Source: Morinoia aosen
Lineage: Eukaryota > Arthropoda > Malacostraca > Amphipoda > Talitridae
Direction: 5' to 3'
DNA: 64,000 nucleotides
Assembly: GCA_030386875.1 (NCBI GenBank)
Contig: CM059579.1
Location: 18,138,484-18,202,483 of the forward strand
Under the pieces are notes generated by a model. That model made no database searches. It was not told the DNA's origin and worked only from the letters and a program-made list of their open reading frames with translations. Made by a program: the position numbers and the translations under genes. The stretch's first letter is position 1. Each line of letters opens with the position of its first letter. Positions 55,010 to 64,000 of this stretch are shown here, in pieces.

Positions 55010-55215
55010 AAATAAGGAATGTATGCACAAGGTGTGTTCCCATACATGATACTATGGGAACCCACCTGGGATTGGTACGCATAAAAGTAGCAAGCTAGAA
55101 AAGAAGAGGAGAAAAGGCAGAGTAAAGATAGCGATTAAAGTATGAAAATCGAAAGAATTGAAGTGGGCACGAGAGATAGAAGTCTCGAAGGCTTCTCTAG
55201 AGCTGTGGTAACCTG
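55010..55215 (-). repeat. Retroposon copy 15, divergent subfamily (partial)
   Basis: GGAATGTATGCACAAGGTGTGTTCCC start, then the alternative right half seen at 13.2-13.5 kb (GAAAATCGAAAGAATTGAAG, GGGCACGAGAGATAGAAGT, CTCGAAGGCTTCTCT). It abuts copy 14. Confidence 0.75.
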
Positions 55216-55259
55216 ACAGTGTCCCGCAAGTAATAAATAACTATATAAAAAAAACAAAG

Positions 55260-55440
55260 CAAAGTATGACAAGTATTTCAAGAAACCTGCCGATACAGAT
55301 GACATGAAAATATCCATTGCTATCATCTTACGGAAAAAGGATGAGTCTCCCACAAGGTTTACTCTCACGTCAGTCGGAACTACGGTGGTTGTTTCCGCCA
55401 ATTTTCCCTCAGGATACTCATCGGCCAACACAATCTCTCA
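55260..55440 (+). pseudogene. Protein-like fragment, unrecognised
   Basis: A plus frame of about 57 codons up to the TGA at 55441 has coding-like codon structure (mostly purine at first position), for example KPADTDDMKISIAIILRKKD. A shifted frame (55441-55647, 68 codons) follows directly. No start codon or family is recognised. With 55704-56177 it seems to form one broken plus-strand coding region. Confidence 0.35.
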
Positions 55441-55703
55441 ATGAACTCGCTTGTGCAGTTGGAGCATAAATACGCAAGTGCAGCAATCAAACGCCATACC
55501 AAGTCGAGATATTTCTCGAAGGACCCAACAAAAGATACAAAAAAAGGCTTTCACAGGCCAACTTTATGCAAAATGGGACGAGGACAGAGCGTTCCATGCA
55601 TGCGGTTGGAGCGCTCATTAGGCGGCCAATACGATGCTCACGAGTAATTGCCATCCCAGCCAACAAAAGCCGCCGCTCTTAGCGTCAAAATTACATATGA
55701 ATT

Positions 55704-56177
55704 ATGGCCCTCGACAACATCGCTCGCATGAACACGGAGACGCTCACCCAATAATTGGCGGAACTGCGCTACCTGCTGCCTAGGCGCAGTGAGGACTGGA
55801 CCACCCCACTCATCGTAAATTTATTTGCCTATCTAACGCAGAGAGAAGTTAAGTTAGCACTGAAAACCCCACAAATAATCAGGCAGTAATTTGCATTTGA
55901 GCATGTCATGGACACCGCTGGAATTTCATACTCACTTGTGAAATGGATGAAATTAACTGAAAAAGTAACGTAGAATTTGTACACGAATTACAATGACCTC
56001 CAGCCAAAAAACCTAACGCGATTCTTCGCCAACATTTCTATCGTTTCCTACTCAATTTTTGAAAGAACAAGCACTCCAATCAATGAGGCAGTGCGAGGAT
56101 TGGTATAAGTATTCACACGTGAATTGCTAAAGAATCAGAACACAAACCACCTCAGTGAAGTTTTTATCCCAGCGTAG
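55704..56177 (+). pseudogene. Single-frame coding relic with four in-frame stops
   Basis: From ATG 55704 one frame reads like protein for 158 codons without any frameshift, but is interrupted by TAA (55752), TAA (55887), TAG (55971) and TAA (56106) and ends at TAG (56175). There are no TGA stops; each is one C-to-T change from a Gln codon. Sequence between the stops is convincing (for example YSLVKWMKLTEKV and NLTRFFANISIVSYSIFER). I do not recognise the family and cannot say whether it is cellular, mobile or viral in origin. It borders the GC-rich pocket at 56.2 kb. Confidence 0.4.
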
Positions 56178-56179
56178 GG

Positions 56180-56913
56180 GCGGGCGCAGTTTTGCAAATA
56201 GGAAGGAGGCATCTTTTGCCGGCAGTCGATGCGTGTGTGTTGGCTATGGAAGAAAAGTTCAGCGGAGCGAACTGAATGGCAGCGCTGAAGATTGCTGTCG
56301 AGCACCAGAAACTGGAGCTTCTGAAGAGGCACAGGAGGGAGGGAGGCAGGCAGGGACCACCATTCGAATACCGAGGCCAAAGGCAAGGATGAGGAGGGAC
56401 AGGGAGAGCAGTCGGAGCATTCGAATACCAAAGAGCCAAAAGGGAAGTTTGAAGGGGGAAGGGAGGGGGATGAGCTATGGAAAATGTCGGCATTACGCTC
56501 ACACATTCTGAGTGAAAGAAGCGCCTCACATCCCAGCGAGGACGGAAAGGAAGGCGGCCGGATAGAGGCACGAAAGGTCGGCGGGAGGAAGCGGAGACCT
56601 CGGTAAGCAAACCAAACGCAAGATCGTCGACGTCTTGAAGCGTGAGGGCAGCGAAGCATGCAGCACGCACAGCGAGGCAGCTCAAGCGTGCTCCAGAACA
56701 CTCAGGCTATTAAACTCTATATGCTTTAGCCTCAGATCCAGGGTGCTTGAGCTGAGCCGGCAGCCGGGGCGATGGTTCAAGACTTCGCTCCGACGACCAC
56801 AACAAGAATTCGCTGAAAAGAAATTCTACCCGACAGCCTTAAGTACAAGTCAAACTGAACCAAGAATACTGCTGGGCAGTATTCAATGTTTGCCTCTTTC
56901 ATGCGACGCGTAA
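56180..56913. other. GC-rich, purine-skewed pocket with overlapping ORFs
   Basis: The plus strand has long AGG/GGA runs (AGGAGGGAGGGAGGCAGGCAGG near 56331). As a result the minus strand is open for 188 and 173 codons and the plus for 118. Short plus ORFs MEEKFSGAN (56248) and MAALKIAVEHQKLELLKRHR (56275) look more natural and may continue the broken coding region to the left. A donor-like CTCG|GTAAGC lies near 56602. Confidence 0.3.
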
Positions 56914-58908
56914 GAAGCATTGATCAGCGCTCGAGACCATGAAACCGTGCTCAGAAAGAGCCTCTCACTCTCAAAGTTTTTAGAGGCTGCAAGAGCGCTT
57001 GCTTGCTAACGAGCACATGCTTTCATCTGCACGTTCTTGACTCGAGTTCTGCGTATGTTGTACGGGTGCTGCCGTTTCAATCACACGAATTGTAATTTTG
57101 AGATTAAGTTAAGTTGTCAGCAGAAAACGTTATCGATGAGTTTCCCAACTGTGCTGCCGATGATGAATAATCTAAAATGATAAGGAGTACAATATACCGT
57201 TGAAATTACTAGAATGAAGAACTCAGTACGGATAAACATTTGATGAAAATTTGAATTCAAAAATCGTACCAATGGGAATACAAATGTGCACTTAAAGCAA
57301 ATAATTCTCAAAACCTTGGGAGGAAGATAACCGAAACAGACACCTCAAACGAATCCATGCTTAGACTTGTCAAAAAAATCACTTTAAACGGTCAGAAACT
57401 TTTCCAAAATGCAAAAAATTCAAGTGGAGTTTACAAATAAAGAGCCGTCAGGAGAATGTCTCATATCAATTCTGATGAAATTAGAAAATGTACCTGACGA
57501 AATATTACACTTTCAACTAATGATAAATGACCGTCATACATTGTGTACATACCTTACGAGAAAGATGCGATAAAAATCTAGAGAATCTAATTAGGAGCTG
57601 GCGAAAAATGAAAACCATGAAAATTTATCTTTCCCCAAAATAAAGAAAAGCAGCCAGTAACAGGTAAAATTTGAACGAGTCACGGAAATTGACGTTAGGA
57701 AGTCAAATAGAATGTATAAGAACTCAGAAGACAGAACGCTACATTGACACGTAATTTCCGTTGTGCAGACGCCTTGCAACGACTCTGCTATGCACACAGC
57801 CCCGCTCGTCTCGCTCCAGTCTACAGCGGCACAAATCACAAACTCTCGAGAGCGCCGCTCGCACTGTATACCAAGATATAGAGAAAACTATACTATAACA
57901 AACGCGGCTAGCAATTAACTTCAAAGTTGGGAAAGAGTTCCAAAAACACGCGAGAACCAAAAAAGAACGCGCAGCATTTACTGAACCGAAATGCTTAAAG
58001 GTTAACTTTTGTAAGGTGATATGCAATACACAGTAGTTTGGTGGCAGTGAAGGTGTTGCATGAGATAAAAAAAGCATGGTTACCCAGTCATCATTGAAGT
58101 TCTTATCTACTAGCGCCAAATGAATTTACGTAATAAAAAATGATGAAAACTATTTTCAAGCTATATGGAACGATAATAATTACAAAACACGCTTCCTGTA
58201 TTCATCAATACTCAAAAACAAAATAATTTTTCTTTTAATTTCACGGTGAAACAATAATCGACAAGAATTTTAACCTAACCGAATGCAAGCGTACATGAAT
58301 AAGGACAAAGTCAAAATTAATTTACTGGTTATCCATCATTAACATACAATCATATCGATACTAATCAAGGATAACTGGAGAGAAATGAGGAAGGGAAACG
58401 TTCGACGTGAATTGTTGCTCATGGCAGCCGCACGGCTCAGATCTGAGCTTGAAAGAATGGTAATCATATTAGAACCCCAGGAATAGTTTACGTTGATATA
58501 TTTATCACAAACATAAAAATTTATTTCCCAACAAAGTACACCTATTTACAGATAAATGCCATCTATGATTATTATTTTAGATAACATACTAATTTTAGAC
58601 CCATTTTAAAACCTCTTATCCATGATGGAAGATTATTCCGGGACAACAAGATAAATTTTTCTATGAAAACTTTCCTCGGCGATTTTTTTATAAACACTTC
58701 ATTTTCAGGCAATTTTTCATAGTTTTACTTTTTATTTTTCATGTTTGACGCGCTGACAGGTGACAAGGGCTCATAATCGACGTATACTCGTACATAAAAA
58801 CTTGCTTGTAACTGCATTCGATACATTGTATTTTAGACGAGTTTACTCGCAGCACTCTGCAATATATAAAGTGAGACAAAACTATTCAAAGTGTCCCTAC
58901 CGGAGAAA
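56914..58908. other. No gene recognised
   Basis: AT-rich. A minus ORF of 126 codons (57739-58119) has no supporting signals. A minus-strand donor-like CGTAAG|GTATGT lies near 57552 without a convincing exon. Confidence 0.4.
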
Positions 58909-60148
58909 ATGGTAACTACTTAATTCATAATAAAAATGACTTTTAACACGATAATTCTACGATTATAAATGGTAACTACTTAATTCATAATAAAATGACT
59001 TTTAACACGATAATTCTACGATTATAAATGGTAACTACTGAATTCATAATAAAAGGACTTTGAACACGATAATTCTACGATTATAAATGGTAACTATTGA
59101 ATTCATAATAAAAGGACTTTGAACACGATAATTCTACGATTATAAATGGTAACTACTGAATTCATAATAAAATGACTTTTAACACGATAATTCTACGATT
59201 ATAAATGGTAACTACTTAATTCATAATAAAATGACTTTGAACACGATAATTCTACGATTATAAATGGTAACTACTGAATTCATAATAAAATGACTTTTAA
59301 CACGATAATTCTACGATTATAAATGGTAACTACTTAATTCATAATAAAATGACTTTGAACACGATAATTCTACGATTATGAATGGTAACTACTTAATTCA
59401 TAATAAAATGACTTTGAACACGATAATTCTACGATTATAAATGGTAACTACTTAATTTATAATAAAATGACTTTGAACACGATAATTCTACGATTATAAA
59501 TGGTAACTACTTCATTCATAATAAAATGACTTTGAACACGATAATTCTACGATTATAAATGGTAACTACTTAATTTATAATAAAATGACTTTGAACACGA
59601 TAATTCTACGATTATAAATGGTAACTACTTAATTCATAATAAAATGACTTTGAACACGATAATTCTACGATTATAAATGGTAACTACTTAATTCATAATA
59701 AAATGACTTTTAACACGATAATTCTACGATTATAAATGGTAACTACTGAATTCATAATAAAATGACTTTGAACACGATAATTCTACGATTATGAATGGTA
59801 ACTACTTAATTCATAATAAAATGACTTTGAACACGATAATTCTACGATTATAAATGGTAACTACTTAATTCATAATAAAATGACTTTGAACACGATAATT
59901 CTACGATTATAAATGGTAACTACTTAATTTATAATAAAAGGACTTTGAACACGATAATTCTACGATTATAAATGGTAACTACTTAATTTATAATAAAAGG
60001 ACTTTGAACACGATAATTCTACGATTATAAATGGTAACTACTTAATTCATAATAAAATGACTTTGAACACGATAATTCTACGATTATAAATGGTAACTAC
60101 TTAATTTATAATAAAAGGACTTTGAACACGATAATTCTACGATTATAA
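58909..60148. repeat. 59-bp satellite-like tandem array, about 21 copies
   Basis: The AT-rich unit reads ATGGTAACTACTTAATTCAT, then AATAAAATGACTTTGAACAC, then GATAATTCTACGATTATAA. Copies differ at a few recurrent positions (TTAATTC/TGAATTC/TTAATTT, AATGACTTT/AAGGACTTT, TTGAAC/TTTAAC); the first copy has one extra A. Homogeneity indicates recent expansion or conversion. Confidence 0.97.
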
Positions 60149-60598
60149 CAAATATCGATGCTCGGATAGGAAATTCTGGGAATAAAATTATTTCGTCAAT
60201 TACGAATTTGTGGGTGTGGTAAGAACGACGAAGTCCATTTGATTCACCGAATACTTTGTTTGGTTTTTCTGACGCCAAATAACGATGTAATGAGACGTTG
60301 TATCGCATCTTTGGGCACTCAAGTAATTCATTCAAGTTAGATCTCCTCCTAAACAATGTAGGAAAGGATATTAAGTGGGTTAAATAAGAACTTTCAAATC
60401 CCCTGAAAAATGACAATGTTGACTGGAATATAATTTGAAATGTTGTACGGCTCTGTACGCAAAGCTATTTTTTTTTGTTTCTGAAAATTCTTTCCATGAT
60501 CTGTTTTAACCAAATATAGATCATATCTACAAATATTTTTGCAAAACTAGTTTCAAGCCGATTTGAAATAAATTTTTTTATCGCTGTATGAATTTTAG
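60149..60598. other. No feature recognised
   Basis: AT-rich flank of the satellite; a 110-codon minus ORF (60084-60416) runs out of the array. Confidence 0.35.
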
Positions 60599-60814
60599 GG
60601 AAGAATACATTCAGACCTTCAACGTAAGGAAAAGTTCATTCAACAAACGAAGCTTTTCGCACAGCAAATTAGCAGCGAACCGGAACTTCACGGGCGATAT
60701 TAGCAAAGTTCAACAGCATTGGACCATGGGAAAACGCTTAATGGGTCGGCTTCTTTTACTTGCCCACAGCCTAGCAGAAGTTACGTTCTAAAAAGAAGCT
60801 GCCAAAGCAATTCA

Positions 60815-60962
60815 ATGGCACAAACCCACAATTTGGCGGAGTCAATTTACCGTAGCCTTAGCGAATTATTTCCATCCCCTAAGAATTCGGCTGCCGCAAA
60901 TTCCACGCTGTCGCGTTACGCTTTACGCAAGACTGGAAACACGGACCCTCGCCTCCATGCAG
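60815..60962 (+). CDS. Candidate exon ending at a consensus donor
   Basis: The plus strand has a perfect donor, CATGCAG|GTAAGT, at 60962/60963. The frame from ATG 60815 is open to the donor for 49 codons (MAQTHNLAESIYRSLSELF start), Ser/Ala-rich and basic at the end (RYALRKTGN). An acceptor-like TATGAATTTTAG lies at 60587-60598, but no frame is open over the whole 60599-60962, so the first part would be 5' UTR. Downstream, protein-like text recurs near 61030-61170. Family unknown; a decayed gene is equally possible. Confidence 0.3.
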
Positions 60963-61483
60963 GTAAGTCAAAGTGTCATCCGCACGAGTAATCCGATTGG
61001 AATCCTGACGCCAGGTATCATCCAGAGGCTTGTTTCCGCTGAGCAGCGCTGGCTGGTTTAACGCAATTATCAGACAGCTTCAGGAGCCTGTGTATAATTG
61101 CGAAGAAATGGGGATGGTCTTAACGGTCAGGCAAGCTTACTCGTCTCTCTCAGAAGAAGAACACGTGTAGCGGGGAATTAGAGGGGCTTCACAAGTACCT
61201 ATAATACAAGAACTTGCCAAGAACTCATTGGGCCTAATCGAACTTCCAAGAAATTACTCTCTATACGTGACCTGAAATCTATCTCCACAATGATCCTTCC
61301 AGAGAAAAAACTCCGTTCAATGTTTAATAGCACAATGTTATCAGGCTTTTTCGAGTTACCCTGCAGTAACTAAAATAAGATTGTTTGCACGGGATGAGCA
61401 GAAGCAGAAGCCTTGAGATGACAGTAGGAAAGATTAAGTATCATCCATAATGCCATGGGAGCTCATCCTGTTTGGCAGTTTAC

Positions 61484-61663
61484 CTCTCATGTCGTCTTCG
61501 GCAAACTCGCATTCAAGGAGACAATAGGACGAATTTCGCTCCTGCTTGACGTCTAACTGTCGGCCTTGTTTGTACTCCTCATTGTGAAACTTTGTCATCA
61601 AAGGAACCCGAGGATCAGCCAGCAAGAAGCATTTCTCTGTCGCAGTCACAAGAGACAGCCCAG
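61484..61663 (-). CDS. Candidate internal exon (180 nt)
   Basis: The minus strand has a good acceptor (GCTTTTTACTTATCAG just upstream of 61663) and a weaker donor (ATGAGAG|GTAAAC at 61484/61483). Between them one frame is open over 60 codons, with natural-looking content (LADPRVPLMTKFHNEEYKQG, then Cys-containing CLLECEFAEDDM). The length is exactly divisible by three and the phase matches at both ends. GC is higher than in the flanking introns. No domain is recognised. It is on the same strand as the exon at 5158-5208 but far away, so a shared gene is not implied. Confidence 0.45.
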
Positions 61664-61699
61664 CTGATAAGTAAAAAGCATGGTAGTGATTCACTCAAA

Positions 61700-62795
61700 C
61701 TTCAGAGTTTGCGCATGATTTGTGGGTATGAGAAATCTCGATGGGATTAGACGTAAATTCTTCAGACGCGGTAGCATCATGCTAACAGGATGAGACGCCT
61801 AAATTAATTTTTACAAATTCACCAGTAATTCGATACAAGGCAACTTGTAAGTACGCAACTCTTCTAAGATTGGAAACTACTATGAATGAAGGCTCAGTTA
61901 AACATGCTTTTCATTAGACGTGTCACCATCCATTGAAATAATGCGCAAATCATATGAAGTCAGCTAAGAAAATATTTATAAACTACACGCTTGAATAATA
62001 GCTAATTTCATCTTCAGTATACTCCATCAGCATTGTATTATAGGCATACTCCAAAATTGTATATTTTCAAGGATACTCATCAAAATTAAATTGTTTCGGT
62101 TTTTTCCACAAAAATTGTAATGTTATAGGTATTCTCTATCTACATAGCACTGCTTCAAACATACTGCATCAAAAGCACCATATACTCAACATCATATTTT
62201 TTTGTAGTACAGGCTGCGAAGTCAAATTATCGAGTAGCTAACTTACTCACAAGACATGAGGGTTTAATGCATTTGTAGAAAATCCGATCTCAACTATTTT
62301 ACCTTATGACCCTTATCACTGATTATACAGAGACCACGAAAACCCGAGCTCTGATATTAAATAGCAATAAGTTTAGTAAAATAAACTGGTAATCAATGTA
62401 TTCACTGATCCACTCATTCAAGATATTAAGGACACAAAATACTTAAATTAATTTCCAAGTTATTGCAATTTTATAGTATAATTCAGATTTTTGTAGCCCA
62501 CCCCGCATAGTTTGGCTACATTTGTTGTGTGAGAGAAGACAAAAACTTAAAAACTGATTGCTGAAATTAGAACGATCGAATGATTCGAAGTTGAGGCGAG
62601 TCTTGCACAGGAAATCACAAGAAGCAAGATTATCACCAAGCTGCTCAACTGCAGGTACTCTAACTAGAGCAACCCATGAATAAGTGAAATTAGAGAACAA
62701 CGCGACCGCACCAGCATCTGCAGCAGCCAACGGCAGTCGCAGGTGCACATTTGGCGTCGGAGAGCACAAAAGCAACACCAACTACAAAAAAACGA
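61700..62795. other. No feature recognised
   Basis: AT-rich to 62680, then a GC-richer lead-in to the minisatellite. Confidence 0.4.
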
Positions 62796-63419
62796 AGTGC
62801 ACTACAAGAGTGAGGCACACTACAGGAGGGAAGCACACTACAGGAGTGAGGCACACTACAGGAGTGAGGCACACTACAGGAGTGAGGCACACTACAGGAG
62901 TGAGGCACACTACAGGAGTGAGGCACACTACAGGAGTGAGGCACACTACAGGAGTGAGGCACACTACAGGAGTGAGGCACACTACAGGAGTGAGGCACAC
63001 TACAAGAGTGAGGCACACTACAGGAGTGAGGCACACTACAGGAGTGAGGCACACTACAGGAGTGAGGCACACTACAGGAGTGAGGCACACTACAGGAGTG
63101 AGGCACACTACAGGAGTGAGGCACACTACAGGAGTGAGGCACACTACAGGAGTGAGGCACACTACAGGAGTGAGGCACACTACAGGAGGGAAGCACACTA
63201 CAGGAGTGAGGCACACTACAGGAGTGAGGCATACTACAGGAGTGAGGCATACTACAGGAGTGAGGCACACTACAGGAGTGAGGCACACTACAGGAGTGAG
63301 GCACACTACAGAAGTGAGGCACACTACAGGAGTGAGGCACACTACAGGAGTGAGGCACACTACAGGAGTGAGGCACACTACAGGAGTGAGGCACACTACA
63401 GGAGTGAGGCACACTACAG
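62796..63419. repeat. 18-bp minisatellite GAGGCACACTACAGGAGT, about 34 copies
   Basis: A very homogeneous array; rare variants are GGGAAGCAC, GGCATAC and CAAGAGT or CAGAAGT. Because 18 is a multiple of three, several frames stay open on both strands (hexapeptide repeats), which I do not call genes. The array is interrupted by a retroposon and resumes at 63780. Confidence 0.98.
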
Positions 63420-63779
63420 ATTAGATTAGATTAGTCGTTAGTTTTAGCCTCCCTACCCAGCAACAAATGCGATCCAAAGAGAGGAAGGAGGAAGGCACCA
63501 TTTAGTATGGAGTTAAGGAAACGCGGAATATACGCAGAAAGGGCATAGAAACAGTAAGTTGTGAAAGAAGACCATGAAACAAGACCAAAGTTGAAGAGGA
63601 AAGTAGTAGGTGATGAAGAACAGGACAGCAGTGAACCGAAAAAAGGTGGTCCTTAACATAACAAAAACATTTTATTTCAACAAAAAAGAAGGCCTACCTA
63701 AATCTCAGCTCGGGCCCTGACATTGTCCCCCTGGGAGTGCTAGTTCCCATAGATACAATAGTTGTATCCCCCTGAGGGG
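63420..63779 (-). mobile_element. Retroposon copy 16, young, inside the 18-bp array
   Basis: A complete 360-bp copy. The left tail is ATTAGATTAGATTAG; the right end is GATACAATAGTTGTATCCCCCTGAGGGG-type double hairpin. The flanks repeat GAGGCACACTACAG (63406-63419 and 63780-63793), out of register with simple continuation of the array, as expected for a 14-bp target-site duplication. This copy fixes both ends of the family exactly. Confidence 0.97.
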
Positions 63780-63812
63780 GAGGCACACTACAGGAGTGAG
63801 GCACACTACAGC
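63780..63812. repeat. 18-bp minisatellite, right remnant
   Basis: Fewer than two units remain beyond the retroposon (GAGGCACACTACAGGAGT, then GAGGCACACTACAG). Confidence 0.95.
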
Positions 63813-64000
63813 AAATAAGCACCCAGTTAAACAAAGCAAACAAGACGAAAATAACCCATAACACAAGGCGAATTAATACAATAAAACAACTGTTAAGCAT
63901 GGTTAACTTCAAGACAAAGCCACAAACAAAGCGCACCAAAATTCGAAAGCAAAATAGGCAATAAAGCAGAGAGAACTGCCCCCACAAAGCGCGCACTGCA
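63813..64000. other. No feature recognised
   Basis: Unique sequence to the window edge. Confidence 0.4.

Noticed and set aside
55704-56177. Claiming TAA/TAG-to-Gln codon reassignment
   Set aside because: Five TAA or TAG stops without TGA are not statistically strong in AT-rich DNA, and ordinary decay explains them. Kept only as a check.
56135-56701. 188- and 173-codon minus ORFs
   Set aside because: They overlap each other in different frames over a purine-skewed GC-rich tract, where stops are rare on the pyrimidine strand.
62684-63429. Four overlapping ORFs with hexapeptide repeats
   Set aside because: These are frames of the 18-bp minisatellite, not genes.
63417-63440. GATTAGATTAGATTAG as a telomere-like repeat
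   Set aside because: It is not the arthropod TTAGG telomere repeat and recurs only as the tail of the retroposon family.

Overview
This window looks like a stretch of AT-rich nuclear DNA from an invertebrate, most likely an arthropod. The clues are a deleted mariner (D34D) element with perfect terminal inverted repeats, a decayed CR1-like LINE, small hAT- and piggyBac-type non-autonomous elements, and at least one short, well-spliced internal exon with GC-rich third codon positions. I see no bacterial operons, ribosome binding sites, rRNA, tRNA or CRISPR array. Species cannot be named from the sequence.

Most of what can be annotated is repetitive. One interspersed family dominates: a retroposon of about 360 bp, SINE-like, with some 17 full, partial or broken copies. 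One end is a short GATTA-type repeat and the other is a double hairpin. Four copies (14.2, 19.3, 43.0 and 63.4 kb) have 13-14 bp target-site duplications. Every copy lies in the same orientation except one inverted half in a palindrome at 42 kb. One copy sits inside an 18-bp minisatellite, and another has its pre-insertion site preserved in a nearby duplicate.

Layout: 0-10 kb holds repeat copies, one convincing 51-nt minus-strand exon (5.16 kb) and several GC-rich pockets. 11.36-12.29 kb is the mariner. 13-15 kb has three retroposon copies. 17.7 kb has a 93-codon minus-strand ORF with a poly(A) signal just after its stop. 18.15-26.14 kb is a complex tandem duplication of two units that differ by a 1.9-kb deletion and a retroposon insertion. 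26.9-27.5 kb has two piggyBac-type MITEs. 28-35 kb is a minisatellite hot spot (21-bp, 29-bp and 32-bp arrays) with the LINE remnant. 35-37.6 kb, 42.6 kb, 48-49.2 kb and 55.3-56.2 kb carry protein-like, mostly broken reading frames that I do not recognise. 42.0-42.4 kb is a large near-perfect palindrome. 46.4-46.9 kb, 58.9-60.1 kb and 62.8-63.8 kb are further tandem arrays. 61.5 kb has a candidate 180-nt minus-strand exon.

No complete multi-exon gene can be assembled. The exons that look real are isolated, so parts of the window may be introns of long minus-strand genes. Calls on short ORFs are tentative: without a protein search I cannot separate a decayed viral or Maverick-like insertion from cellular exons or chance ORFs.
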